A stretch of DNA of 33,105 nucleotides from an uncultured Pirellulaceae bacterium. Its GTDB lineage: Bacteria; Planctomycetota; Planctomycetia; Pirellulales; Pirellulaceae. The notes beneath the pieces were generated by a model. It had not been told where the DNA came from. It saw only the letters and a program-made list of their open reading frames with translations, and searched no databases. This document shows, piece after piece, positions 16,145 to 24,584 of this stretch (its first letter is position 1; every line of letters starts with the position of its first letter). The translations under genes were made by a program, and so were the position numbers. The stretch spans positions 1 through 33,105 of the forward strand of contig CALJOA010000082.1 in the NCBI GenBank assembly GCA_937981585.1, written 5' to 3'.

Positions 16145-16444
16145 GAGGATCTAAGCTTTGAAATCAAAACTATCTGCTGCCATTGGACTATCCCAGTGGG
16201 GAAGCTGTCAAACGGGAATTTGGGATTCGCCAAAATTTGACCGATACTGCAAGAATCAATTTTTTGCGGAACTTCTTTGGATAACGAGCTTTGAGTCAAT
16301 AGGTAAGTATCGCTCGAACAATTCTGTGATCTATAAAACAAATCCGGTCGGAAAAATCGTCAAAAGCGCGGGCTTCAAAGCGACCAACGCCAACCATCAA
16401 TATCCAGCTTGCTCGAACACTTAATCGATTCTGTCAATTCCGAC
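16145..16444 (-). other. 300-nt leader between TPR-redoxin gene and selenoprotein gene
   Basis: No gene is visible. On the minus strand it holds TTGACA-like boxes near 16438, 16366 and 16211, none with a convincing -10 at 17 nt, and the 9-nt word TGTTCGAGC twice (near 16415 and 16316). With the downstream hairpin it may be a regulatory leader. Confidence 0.3.
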
Positions 16445-19216
16445 TCAATCTATTCTGGCTTGGTCAGGGACTGATGGCTCAGCCGGTGAAGAGTCTAACA
16501 ATCGCTGTGACTCCTTGAGCAAAAACTCATGCTCCATGAAAGGCTCGTAACCAATGTCTTGCCAACGAACCTTGCCGTCGCCATCAATCAAAAACGTCCC
16601 GTGCAACGGCTGATCTTCGAAGTCATCGAACGCCCGAAATTTCTTGAACACTTCGTTGGAACTGTCAGCAGCTAACCTCATCGGTATCTCGCCAGAGAAA
16701 TCTTTGATTGACTGCAGCAAACCCTTCTGGTCATCGGTACTGATCGCAATCATCTTGATCCCAGCATCTTCGAAATCCTTCACCCGTGGAGCAAATGCTT
16801 GCAGCTGTTCGGCGCAGTGAAGGCAGCCGTGACCTAGATAAAAAATGATCAAGTGAGGTTGCCCCTGGTACTCCGACGAGGTGGCGGACTTCCCAGCCGA
16901 ATCCTTTAGAGACCACTTTGGAGCTGCCCACGGCGACCATCGAAACGGACCAAGCGAATCCAGTGGCGGCCGAAAACCAAGATCACTGGCCAGTTCGACA
17001 TTGGCCAACCAAGGAGAATCGTAGCCAAACTCCTTCGCAATCGGATCAAGCCGTGAGAACAATTCGACTTGCTGGTCCATTGAGCTCGATGTGGTGCGAA
17101 GTTTCTCAAATGTTTTTTTCGCCAGATCTATATCTCCATTTTGATATTGAAGAAAAACTTGCCGCGCCAACGGGATGACTTCTTGGGGTCGCCGTTTGAC
17201 TTGGTCGGCCAACTTTTTCAATCCGTCTTCGTGCTTACCGGACATGAACTGCAACTCGGCCAACAAACTGACGTCTTCGCCAGTGGCCTTCTCCAATTTT
17301 TTAAACGCAACTCCAAACTCCTGTTTCTGGTACGCCATGTAACCATCGATAGCGAGCTGCGATTTTTCTATCTGGTCGATCAACTGTTTTAGTTTTGCCA
17401 GTTTCGCTTTGGCCTCCTTCAGGTGGAGCTTTGCCTTCTTGCGATCTGGCTTCTTGATTTTACGCGGTCGGGGAGGGCGATCCGCCGACTTGTCGAGGGT
17501 CGCATCCAAACCAGCGATACGAAAACCGACCTCTTCGAATTCAGCGTTCTTATCAGACAAAAGCTGGCCAAGCTCAGACTTTATTTGGCCAACCAGATTC
17601 GATTCATCTAACATCGCCGCAGCACAGGCTCGCAACCGCAATAGCTTGACGTGCTCGGCCTCGATTTCTTTTTCCACCAAACCGGGAGAAGCCGTGATCT
17701 CGACGGCTTGCTCATACAGCTGAAACTCGCGGAGCACTTGCAACAACCGACGGCGACCATAGCTGGCGCTGCCTTTCTTTTTCACCAACATGTTGTACTT
17801 CGGATGGCGAGGAAGCTCGGTCATGTTCCTCGCCAGATCCAACGCGTCATTGGCTCGCCCAACAAAAACCAGATTTCGAATCAGCCATTCGTTGTTGTGA
17901 GCAAAATTATGAATCTGATCGGGCATCACTTGGTCACGCATCATGTGAGCATGATCGACGCGAGCAGCGGCCTCTTGTTGAAACACCGCATCTGTATAAC
18001 GCTTGAGTCGTGAATAGATATGGCCAGGCATGTGCCACATGTGAGCAATTCCTGGAGCCGCAACTCCGCATCTGGCCGCCGCGCGCAAGGCAGTCTCCGG
18101 ATTGCGAGTGTCCCACAAATGAATCGAGTAGTGATTAGCCGGATGAAGCGGCTCGGCGGCGTAAATCTGATCCAGCAACGCGTTGGTCGCTAGAAAACTA
18201 CTGACCGGAATGCCTTCGCGACTGTTATACCAAATTCGATGTGCGACAAACGCTTTGATCTCGATATCGTCGGGATACTTGAGCGAGATTGATTCGAGAT
18301 CTTTCAAGTAGGCTTGGGCCCGTTTCGATTTTCCCTTTTTGTCTTTCTTCTTTTCGTCCTTGAGATAGCGCTCAAGTGCTTCGATCAACAAACGCTCGCG
18401 CTCGGTCAACAGATCGTCCAACTCCTCCTTGAGCTCGACTGCTTTTGCGATAAATCCCTGGGACCGCTTACGCTTTGACGTCGTCGCCATTGCGGCGCCC
18501 CAATAGGCCATCGCACAACGCGGGTCGATTGCGGCGGCCTGCCGAAACGACCTTTCGGCTTCGAGGTACCAGAAACCGTGAAGCTGCCCAACGCCTTGAT
18601 TGATGAAGGCTTGTGCCTCTTTGGATTGGGTCGTAACCGGGAACTTCACATTTCCGGTACCACCCATCAAGTATGCGGATTGGCGAGGCCCCTCGTTGAA
18701 GGCGTCGCCATGAATCGAGTGGCCTTCCAGAATTTCCGCAAGCGCATCTCCAAGCTCGTCTTCGCTATTGGAGTCTTCGTCTGACGAGTCGGTTTTGTTG
18801 GCTGGGGCATCCTTGTTGGTCTTGGCCGCCTTGTCTTGCCAGCCGTATCCATTTTCGACAAACAGGAGCGATGCGACACTGAGAATCAACAGCTGAATCA
18901 AACCGACTCGCAACCATCCACAAAACAACTCACACTTTCGACCGGCTTTTCGGGCCGGTGAAAGAGTCTGGAACTTCGACTGTACGAACTTGTGGCCCAC
19001 CAGATGCGCCCTCTCAAAATGGATTGCCGGAAAATGCTCTGCCAACGATTGGCGATCACAATTTACCCAACCGGGCAGGGTGATTGATGGTTCATTGTAA
19101 TAACTGGCGTAGTTTGACAGAACTACCAGATCCAATGTTCTGGCTTTTCCTCCTCTATTTTTGACGAAGCGAGTCAAAATCGGCACAGAAGTAAGATCTA
19201 GTCGTGAACAAATCAC
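16445..19216 (-). CDS. TPR-repeat protein with C-terminal AhpC/TSA-type redoxin domain
   Basis: Up to 923 residues. A hydrophobic segment at about 102-120, followed by YGWQ, looks like an export signal. The 100 residues before it have no family look, so the true start may be an in-frame GTG or TTG near residues 75-105; no ATG lies between residue 1 and about 183. The middle holds tetratricopeptide-like helices (FWYLEAERSFRQAAAIDPRC and others, in pieces) and Lys-rich coiled segments. The C-terminus, from about 760, is a thioredoxin-fold peroxiredoxin-like domain with a GHGCLHC active site (Cys798 and Cys801) and the later MIAISTDD and GTFLIDGDGKVRW strands. Role: probably periplasmic thiol redox coupled to protein interaction (inferred). 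The candidate selenoprotein follows 348 nt downstream on the same strand. Confidence 0.8.
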   Translation of the reverse strand: MICSRLDLTSVPILTRFVKNRGGKARTLDLVVLSNYASYYNEPSITLPGWVNCDRQSLAEHFPAIHFERAHLVGHKFVQSKFQTLSPARKAGRKCELFCGWLRVGLIQLLILSVASLLFVENGYGWQDKAAKTNKDAPANKTDSSDEDSNSEDELGDALAEILEGHSIHGDAFNEGPRQSAYLMGGTGNVKFPVTTQSKEAQAFINQGVGQLHGFWYLEAERSFRQAAAIDPRCAMAYWGAAMATTSKRKRSQGFIAKAVELKEELDDLLTERERLLIEALERYLKDEKKKDKKGKSKRAQAYLKDLESISLKYPDDIEIKAFVAHRIWYNSREGIPVSSFLATNALLDQIYAAEPLHPANHYSIHLWDTRNPETALRAAARCGVAAPGIAHMWHMPGHIYSRLKRYTDAVFQQEAAARVDHAHMMRDQVMPDQIHNFAHNNEWLIRNLVFVGRANDALDLARNMTELPRHPKYNMLVKKKGSASYGRRRLLQVLREFQLYEQAVEITASPGLVEKEIEAEHVKLLRLRACAAAMLDESNLVGQIKSELGQLLSDKNAEFEEVGFRIAGLDATLDKSADRPPRPRKIKKPDRKKAKLHLKEAKAKLAKLKQLIDQIEKSQLAIDGYMAYQKQEFGVAFKKLEKATGEDVSLLAELQFMSGKHEDGLKKLADQVKRRPQEVIPLARQVFLQYQNGDIDLAKKTFEKLRTTSSSMDQQVELFSRLDPIAKEFGYDSPWLANVELASDLGFRPPLDSLGPFRWSPWAAPKWSLKDSAGKSATSSEYQGQPHLIIFYLGHGCLHCAEQLQAFAPRVKDFEDAGIKMIAISTDDQKGLLQSIKDFSGEIPMRLAADSSNEVFKKFRAFDDFEDQPLHGTFLIDGDGKVRWQDIGYEPFMEHEFLLKESQRLLDSSPAEPSVPDQARID

Positions 19217-19261
19217 GGCCAGACGATATCATGGAGTCGATGCCACTGCCGCTGTGGCTTT

Positions 19262-19281
19262 CTAACCGTGTATTCGGTTAG
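19262..19281. promoter_or_regulatory. Palindrome between divergent genes
   Basis: CTAACCG and CGGTTAG, a perfect 7-bp inverted repeat with a 6-nt spacer, lies midway between the start of the minus-strand TPR-redoxin gene and the GTG of the DAHP synthase gene. It may be an operator shared by divergent promoters, or simply a hairpin. Confidence 0.35.
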
Positions 19282-19346
19282 GACTTTAAGTTTAGCAACA
19301 TCAGTCTAGATGTCGTTGCCCAATTTGAAACGAACTGAATCAAACC

Positions 19347-20714
19347 GTGTCTAACTCATTGTCCAAGTCATTGCCTGTTTCATGGTCCCCCGACTCATGG
19401 CGAAAAAAGAACGTTAAACAACAACCAGCGTACCTGGACCAGGAACACTTGGATGAGACGCTTGGCCGATTGGCAAAGCTTCCTCCGCTGGTGACAAGTT
19501 GGGAAATTGAAAGTCTTAAATCCCAACTGGCTCAGGCCGCGCGAGGCGAAGCGTTCCTATTGCAAGGTGGCGACTGCTCCGAGAGCCTGGACGATTGCGA
19601 TTCCGATTCGATTGTCCGCAATCTCAAAGTCATCATGCAGATGAGTTTCGTTTTAATCTACGGCTCGATGAAGAAAGTCATCCGCGTTGGCCGTATCGCG
19701 GGACAGTACGCCAAACCACGATCCAACGACACCGAAACACGCGACGGTGTGACGCTTCCGGTCTATCGCGGAGATATCGTTAACCGATCCGGGTTCACAG
19801 AATCTGACCGAGCCGCGGATCCCGAGTTGTTGCTACGCGGTTACGAACGCGCCGCATTGACTTTGAATTTCATTCGCGGACTGAGCGTGGGTGGATTTGC
19901 CGACATGCATCATCCTGAAAACTGGAATATTGAATTCGCGAGCGATTCACCCAGAGCCCAGCAATACCAGGACATGATTAACTCGATCGCCAACTCGCTG
20001 AGCTTCATGGAAGCAGTCATGGATTCGTCGCTCAAGCAAAGCAAAACCGTCGAGTTCTTCACTTCGCACGAGGGACTTCATCTTAACTACGAACAAGCCC
20101 AAACTCGCCGCGTGCCTCGTCGCGAAGGCTGGTACAACATGAGTACTCACTTTCCGTGGATCGGCTACCGTACCCGCGAAGTCGACGGGGCACATGTTGA
20201 ATACTTCAAGGGAATCGAGAATCCGATCGGGATAAAAGTCGGCCCCAAGTTTCCGCCCGAAGAAGTTCTGGAGTTGGTCAAGACGCTCAATCCCGAAAAC
20301 GAAGAAGGGAGAATCACCTTGATTTGCCGATTCGGCGCTGAAGAAGTCGCCAATTGCTTGCCACCACTGATTGAAGCCGTTCAGAATTCCGAGCACGAAG
20401 TTTTGTTCTGCTCTGACCCGATGCATGGAAACACGTTTTCAACAAGCACCGGAATCAAGACGAGAAGCTTTGACAAGATTGCCAGTGAGCTTGAACAATC
20501 GTTTGAAATCCACAAGAAAGCCGGCTCAATTCTGGGCGGAGCTCATCTTGAGTTGACCGGCGATAACGTCACTGAATGTATCGGCGGTGCTGGAAAAATT
20601 TCCGAACCCGATTTAGAACGAGCTTATAAAAGCCAAGTCGATCCGCGTCTGAACTATGATCAAGCGATGGAGTTGGCGTTCATGATTGCGGACAACATGA
20701 AAGCAACCAAGTAA
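19347..20714 (+). CDS. 3-deoxy-7-phosphoheptulonate (DAHP) synthase, class II
   Basis: Catalyses the first step of the shikimate pathway, joining phosphoenolpyruvate and erythrose 4-phosphate. At 455 residues it has the usual length of the class II (plant/AroG-Mtb type) enzyme. The family motifs are intact: LLQGGDCSES (71-80, with the metal-binding Cys), RVGRIAGQYAKPRS (113-126), KVGPKFPPEE (about 296), CSDPMHGNTF (about 358), and GGAHLELTGDNVTEC (about 400). The N-terminal extension is short. The start is a GTG at 19347 without a clear Shine-Dalgarno sequence. It begins a plus-strand run with RNase III (40 nt downstream), so the two are probably co-transcribed. Confidence 0.93.
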   Translation: MSNSLSKSLPVSWSPDSWRKKNVKQQPAYLDQEHLDETLGRLAKLPPLVTSWEIESLKSQLAQAARGEAFLLQGGDCSESLDDCDSDSIVRNLKVIMQMSFVLIYGSMKKVIRVGRIAGQYAKPRSNDTETRDGVTLPVYRGDIVNRSGFTESDRAADPELLLRGYERAALTLNFIRGLSVGGFADMHHPENWNIEFASDSPRAQQYQDMINSIANSLSFMEAVMDSSLKQSKTVEFFTSHEGLHLNYEQAQTRRVPRREGWYNMSTHFPWIGYRTREVDGAHVEYFKGIENPIGIKVGPKFPPEEVLELVKTLNPENEEGRITLICRFGAEEVANCLPPLIEAVQNSEHEVLFCSDPMHGNTFSTSTGIKTRSFDKIASELEQSFEIHKKAGSILGGAHLELTGDNVTECIGGAGKISEPDLERAYKSQVDPRLNYDQAMELAFMIADNMKATK

Positions 20715-20754
20715 AACGTTGGCAAAAAGCGTAGATAAATAGGCGGACGCAGTT

Positions 20755-21501
20755 GTGGAATCGACTATCGAATTAAATTCTTCGCAACTTGACTCCGTCA
20801 GGCGCTGTGAAAAGTACCTGAACTACGAGTTCTCAAACAAGCAGCTTCTCTTTCACGCGATTACGCACGCTTCGATTGCACACTCGAGACTGCTTTCTTA
20901 CGAACGTTTAGAATTCCTTGGAGATTCCATTCTCGGATTCGTAGTTTGTGAGCTTCTGTTTCAGGAACACAGCCAATGGCTTGAAGGCGACTTGACCAAG
21001 ATCAAATCCAACGTCGTCAGTCGGCAATCCTGTGCCGAAATCGGCAAGCGTCTTAATCTCGACAAGTGCCTCGTGGTTGGGAAAGGTGTGGGTTCGCAGG
21101 GTTCGATTCCCAAATCGCTCTTGGCGAATGCTTTCGAATCAATCGTCGCGGCGATCTACCTTGACGGGGGAATGAAAGCCGCCAAATCGTTCCTGTTGCC
21201 GCTGATGGACGCTCAGGTTGCTGCCGCGATTCAGGGACATTTGGAGATCAACTACAAGTCGGAGTTGCAACAGTATTCCCAGAAACGATTCGGACAACCG
21301 CCGAGATATCAACTGCTCAGCGACCGCGGCCCCGACCATGATAAGTGGTTTGAAATCGCTGCCCAAATCGAGAAAAAGACATTCGAGCCTGCGTGGGGAC
21401 AGAACAAAAAGGAAGCCGAGCAACGGGCCGCCGCAAATGCTCTGGCAGCCATCCAAGGCAAAGAGCCAACCTTCACTGATGCTCCAGGCTACGAGATTTA
21501 G
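20755..21501 (+). CDS. rnc: Ribonuclease III
   Basis: Cleaves double-stranded RNA in rRNA and mRNA maturation, as a dimer needing Mg2+. The 248-residue protein has an RNase III domain (about 15-150) with the signature ERLEFLGDS (50-58, holding the catalytic Glu and Asp) and a second acidic site in NAFESIVAAIYLDGG (about 123-137). A double-stranded-RNA-binding domain follows (about 166-235; NYKSELQQYSQKR, then KKEAEQRAAANALAAI). It starts at a GTG at 20755 with AGGCGGA upstream. It follows DAHP synthase by 40 nt and is followed by a glycosyltransferase at 122 nt. Confidence 0.95.
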   Translation: MESTIELNSSQLDSVRRCEKYLNYEFSNKQLLFHAITHASIAHSRLLSYERLEFLGDSILGFVVCELLFQEHSQWLEGDLTKIKSNVVSRQSCAEIGKRLNLDKCLVVGKGVGSQGSIPKSLLANAFESIVAAIYLDGGMKAAKSFLLPLMDAQVAAAIQGHLEINYKSELQQYSQKRFGQPPRYQLLSDRGPDHDKWFEIAAQIEKKTFEPAWGQNKKEAEQRAAANALAAIQGKEPTFTDAPGYEI

Positions 21502-21623
21502 GTTTAAATGCGAACACAAGCCCAAAGAGCCGTGCCGCAGAGTCCAATATGGACCTGTCAAACGGTGCTGGAACCTATCAAACACTCACTCGCTCACTGA
21601 GCTCTATTGAAAGATAAACAGCG

Positions 21624-22637
21624 GTGCAGCCATCCCTTGAATTCCGGTTGTACATTCCAAAGTCTGAATCTGAGGGCGGAAACTTTACGACTGCCAGACG
21701 CTGGATTGAAATGCTCTGTTCGCTAGGACATCAAGCGGAAATTGGAGCCGAGGTTCCAGACTCTTTCACCGACACTCCCGACTCATCCCTCAACTCTTCT
21801 CCAGTGAGTATTTTTTTCAACGCCTACAAGTCGTCCAGCAAAATAAGACGGCTTGTTGAATCCGATCGCAAACAAGAGGTCACAATAGCTACCGTCATTA
21901 GCGGATCGAATCCAAACGATTCGAAATTTCAACGCCCTGATACCCAGTTTGCGATTCGTTCGAGCGACATTCTGATCGCTTATGAGGATTCGACGTTTGA
22001 ATTGCTTTCAAGCGATGGTCATCAAAATGTTGTACTGATTCCTCATTCCTGCCAGCCGACTGAGGAAACGAATTTTTCTTTTGACGATGGAGTGCACGTT
22101 GTCTCCGTATCACACATGCGACCGCGCAAGAATTTGTTGAATTACTTTAGATGTATCAAGCAACATTTTTCTGAACGAAAGGACCTGTTCTTTCATCACG
22201 TCGGAGGAGTTCATGATCTTGAGTACTCAAACACAATCGCTTCAATCTCCGACCAGATTCCAAACTTGAAACTCTATGGGGCAAAAAGCCGGCTCGATAC
22301 TATCGAAATCGTAAAAGCCACCGATCTACTTGTTCACCCCTCAACACTGGAGGGTTACCCGAACGTCGTGGCGGAAGCGATCACAAACTCGACGCCGGTT
22401 TTGCTTTCCAGAATTCCTGCCCACACCGCCAACTTGGCGAAATGGCAGCCGGGCTTCGACTACTTTTTTGATATCGCTTGCGGGATCGAACTTGTGAACC
22501 TGCTCGAGAGTTTTCTGGACGATTCTCAATTCAAAACCGAACTTGAGGAAGCTTGCTCGCGGATAAAGCCACATTTTTCAAGTGAACTTGAGATAGCGGG
22601 GCTGAAGAAGTTGGTAAAGACAATATCGGCTGTTTGA
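21624..22637 (+). CDS. GT4-like glycosyltransferase, resembles selenosugar synthase SenB
   Basis: A 337-residue protein with the GT-B fold. The C-terminal half has the nucleotide-sugar-binding phrase LVHPSTLEGYPNVVAEA followed by TPVLLSRIPAH, standard for GT4. The N-terminal half is less common: GGNFTTARRWIEMLCSLGH, then an AYKSSSKIRRLVE phrase. As I remember it, this matches the TIGR04348/SenB group (GN-x-x-TA-x-RW-x-x-x-L-x-x-LGH, then an HARRSA-type phrase), and later parts (HMRPRKN, HHVGG, SRIPAH, CSRIKPHF) also correspond. SenB makes a selenosugar from selenophosphate and UDP-GlcNAc in selenoneine synthesis. I could not align it, and no senA or senC/selD is in the window, so a general GT4 enzyme remains possible. 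It starts at a GTG with a poor ribosome-binding site. Confidence 0.7.
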   Translation: MQPSLEFRLYIPKSESEGGNFTTARRWIEMLCSLGHQAEIGAEVPDSFTDTPDSSLNSSPVSIFFNAYKSSSKIRRLVESDRKQEVTIATVISGSNPNDSKFQRPDTQFAIRSSDILIAYEDSTFELLSSDGHQNVVLIPHSCQPTEETNFSFDDGVHVVSVSHMRPRKNLLNYFRCIKQHFSERKDLFFHHVGGVHDLEYSNTIASISDQIPNLKLYGAKSRLDTIEIVKATDLLVHPSTLEGYPNVVAEAITNSTPVLLSRIPAHTANLAKWQPGFDYFFDIACGIELVNLLESFLDDSQFKTELEEACSRIKPHFSSELEIAGLKKLVKTISAV

Positions 22638-22645
22638 CCGACGGC

Positions 22646-24106
22646 TTAATGAGCATTCGACTCTTTAGAATCCGATTCCGCTTTAACTGGCGGTTGCCCT
22701 TCGGCGCTATCTTCATCTGCCAGCGTGAATCGAATTCGTTCCGCATGGTCATTTTTTACTTCGAGAATCTCTGCTTGCGCACCTTCGAAATCAACACGAT
22801 CACCAACGGCAGGTAGCTTTCCCGAGCGAGACATCAAGACACCAGCAACCGTGTCGACATCAAGATCATCCAAATTCAAACCGAGCGATTTTTCGACTTC
22901 GGAAATTGGAGTGTTGCCCAGAACGATGAACTGTTTTGAGTCGATTTGCGAAACTCCCCGTTCTTCTTCGGCGTCGAACTCGTCATCGACCGGACCAATT
23001 ATCCTTTCGAGCACGTTCTCTAGGGTAACCACACCAATGGTCGTTCCGTACTCGTCGATAACGAACGTCAGCAACTGATGCGTGTTTTGAATTCGTTTAA
23101 GAACCTGGCTGATCGGCATGTTCTCAGGCACCTTAACTGGCTCACGCATCACGGTTCGCAAATCAAAATCCTTGGCATTGGGATCAAGACCAAGCAGATC
23201 TATCATGTGCACGACGCCCAACAGGTTATCAAGCGACGAATCACATAGCGGATACCTGGTGTGGCGCGTCTTTTTCGCCAGCTTAAGCAATTCGGGAAAC
23301 GGCTGATTAATATCAAGGATTTGAACATCGCCTCGTGGCACCATCACCAATCGGCAAATTAGATCATCAAACTCAAAAACGTTGTTCAAGAGATTGTGCT
23401 CTGAACCACTCAAGTTGCCGTGAATGTGGGCTTCTCGAAGCAGTGCCCGAATCTCCTCTTCCGTGTGAGGTGCATCGTGCGAACCGCCACCGTGAAGCCC
23501 AAGCCAACCAAGGATTACTTCGGTTGCCCAGTTCAGCACCCACATGAAGGGGAACAGAAGGTAGTAGAAAAACTTCATCGGCAACGCACACCAGCGAACC
23601 ATCTGCTCGGGCCGACGAATCGCAAAAATCTTCGGCGCCTGCTCGCCGATCACCAAGTGCAACGATGTGATAACCGAGAACGAAATAATGAACGCGATGA
23701 TGTGAAGCAGATTGCTGTTCTCTTCAACACCCATCGCTTTGAAGATCGGTTCAATCAAATGCGCAAAAGCCGGCTCGCCGACATAACCCAACGCCAGCGA
23801 AGCCATCGTGATTCCGAGCTGACAGGCTGAAAGCGAATGGTCCAGACGCGTCGCCAGCCACTTCGCAGTCTTGGCGAACATCTTTTTGTCGGTCACCATC
23901 TTGTCGAGTTTGCTGACTCGAACTTTGACCAACGCAAATTCTGCGGCGACAAAGAAACCGTTGAGGATGACCAGAACGATGGCGATTGTCAGCATCCACC
24001 ACGGATGCCGCTGAACAAAACTCAGGTTATCTCCTGCGTGGGCGGCTTCACCGATCAAAAAAATCTGACCTAGCATCGTTTCGCCAAAGACGAAAACTCC
24101 ATTCAT
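22646..24106 (-). CDS. CNNM/CorC-type membrane protein (DUF21, CBS pair, CorC_HlyC)
   Basis: A 486-residue protein. The N-terminal DUF21/CNNM membrane domain has four likely helices (about 38-60, 94-112, 130-160 and 180-205), including the family phrase ILNGFFVAAEFALVKVR. Two CBS domains follow (about 250-370: MVPRGDVQILDINQPF, then TFVIDEYGTTIGVVTLEN). A CorC/HlyC domain ends the protein (about 385-465, with DVDTVAGVLM). Members transport or sense Mg2+ or similar divalent ions; some are annotated as hemolysin C. AGGAA stands 8 nt before the ATG. Its stop is 8 nt from that of the convergent glycosyltransferase. Confidence 0.92.
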   Translation of the reverse strand: MNGVFVFGETMLGQIFLIGEAAHAGDNLSFVQRHPWWMLTIAIVLVILNGFFVAAEFALVKVRVSKLDKMVTDKKMFAKTAKWLATRLDHSLSACQLGITMASLALGYVGEPAFAHLIEPIFKAMGVEENSNLLHIIAFIISFSVITSLHLVIGEQAPKIFAIRRPEQMVRWCALPMKFFYYLLFPFMWVLNWATEVILGWLGLHGGGSHDAPHTEEEIRALLREAHIHGNLSGSEHNLLNNVFEFDDLICRLVMVPRGDVQILDINQPFPELLKLAKKTRHTRYPLCDSSLDNLLGVVHMIDLLGLDPNAKDFDLRTVMREPVKVPENMPISQVLKRIQNTHQLLTFVIDEYGTTIGVVTLENVLERIIGPVDDEFDAEEERGVSQIDSKQFIVLGNTPISEVEKSLGLNLDDLDVDTVAGVLMSRSGKLPAVGDRVDFEGAQAEILEVKNDHAERIRFTLADEDSAEGQPPVKAESDSKESNAH

Positions 24107-24584
24107 ATCCGCTTTCCTGTTCCCTGAAAGTCTGACTCGTAGTTGAAATGTCTATTGTGAGGATCCATTTTGACCGGAATCCTCTCAACGAAAAAGGACA
24201 GTTAAACCAAGCCCTATCGTTACTTCGGCGTTTTAACCGATTTTTACTGGGCAAAAAGCCGCGAATTGGGACGATCTTTGCTCAAACTTGATAGATGAGC
24301 CGAAAAATTCGGTTGTCTCGCACGACAACTCGCACCCTAAATAAGCAGAAGCCATCGATTCGCGAGCCGACTTTGGGCACCCTGCGAAATCTCACGCGCG
24401 TAGCGAAGCCTGTACGGCTTTAAAATGCGTTCTAACGACATTGAACCAAGATTGCCGAAGAACTCATTTCCTTGACCAACGATACTTTCCAGAATTACAA
24501 TGCCGTTTCCAAACCAACACTAACAAAAATCAAGTTTCGAGTTCCTTCGAATTTATTGCAACCCAACGAACCCTAAGAACCGCA
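24107..24584. other. Intergenic region with two adjoining hairpins
   Basis: No gene is supported here. CCGAA/TTCGG (24300-24312) and GTTGTC/GACAAC (24312-24329) form two touching stem-loops between the divergent starts of the CNNM and Gfo/Idh/MocA genes. No T-run follows either, and I see no convincing promoter. Confidence 0.35.

Noticed and set aside
22638-22645. Possible readthrough of the UGA ending the glycosyltransferase gene
   Set aside because: Only three codons remain before a TAA and no domain continues, so this UGA is an ordinary stop.
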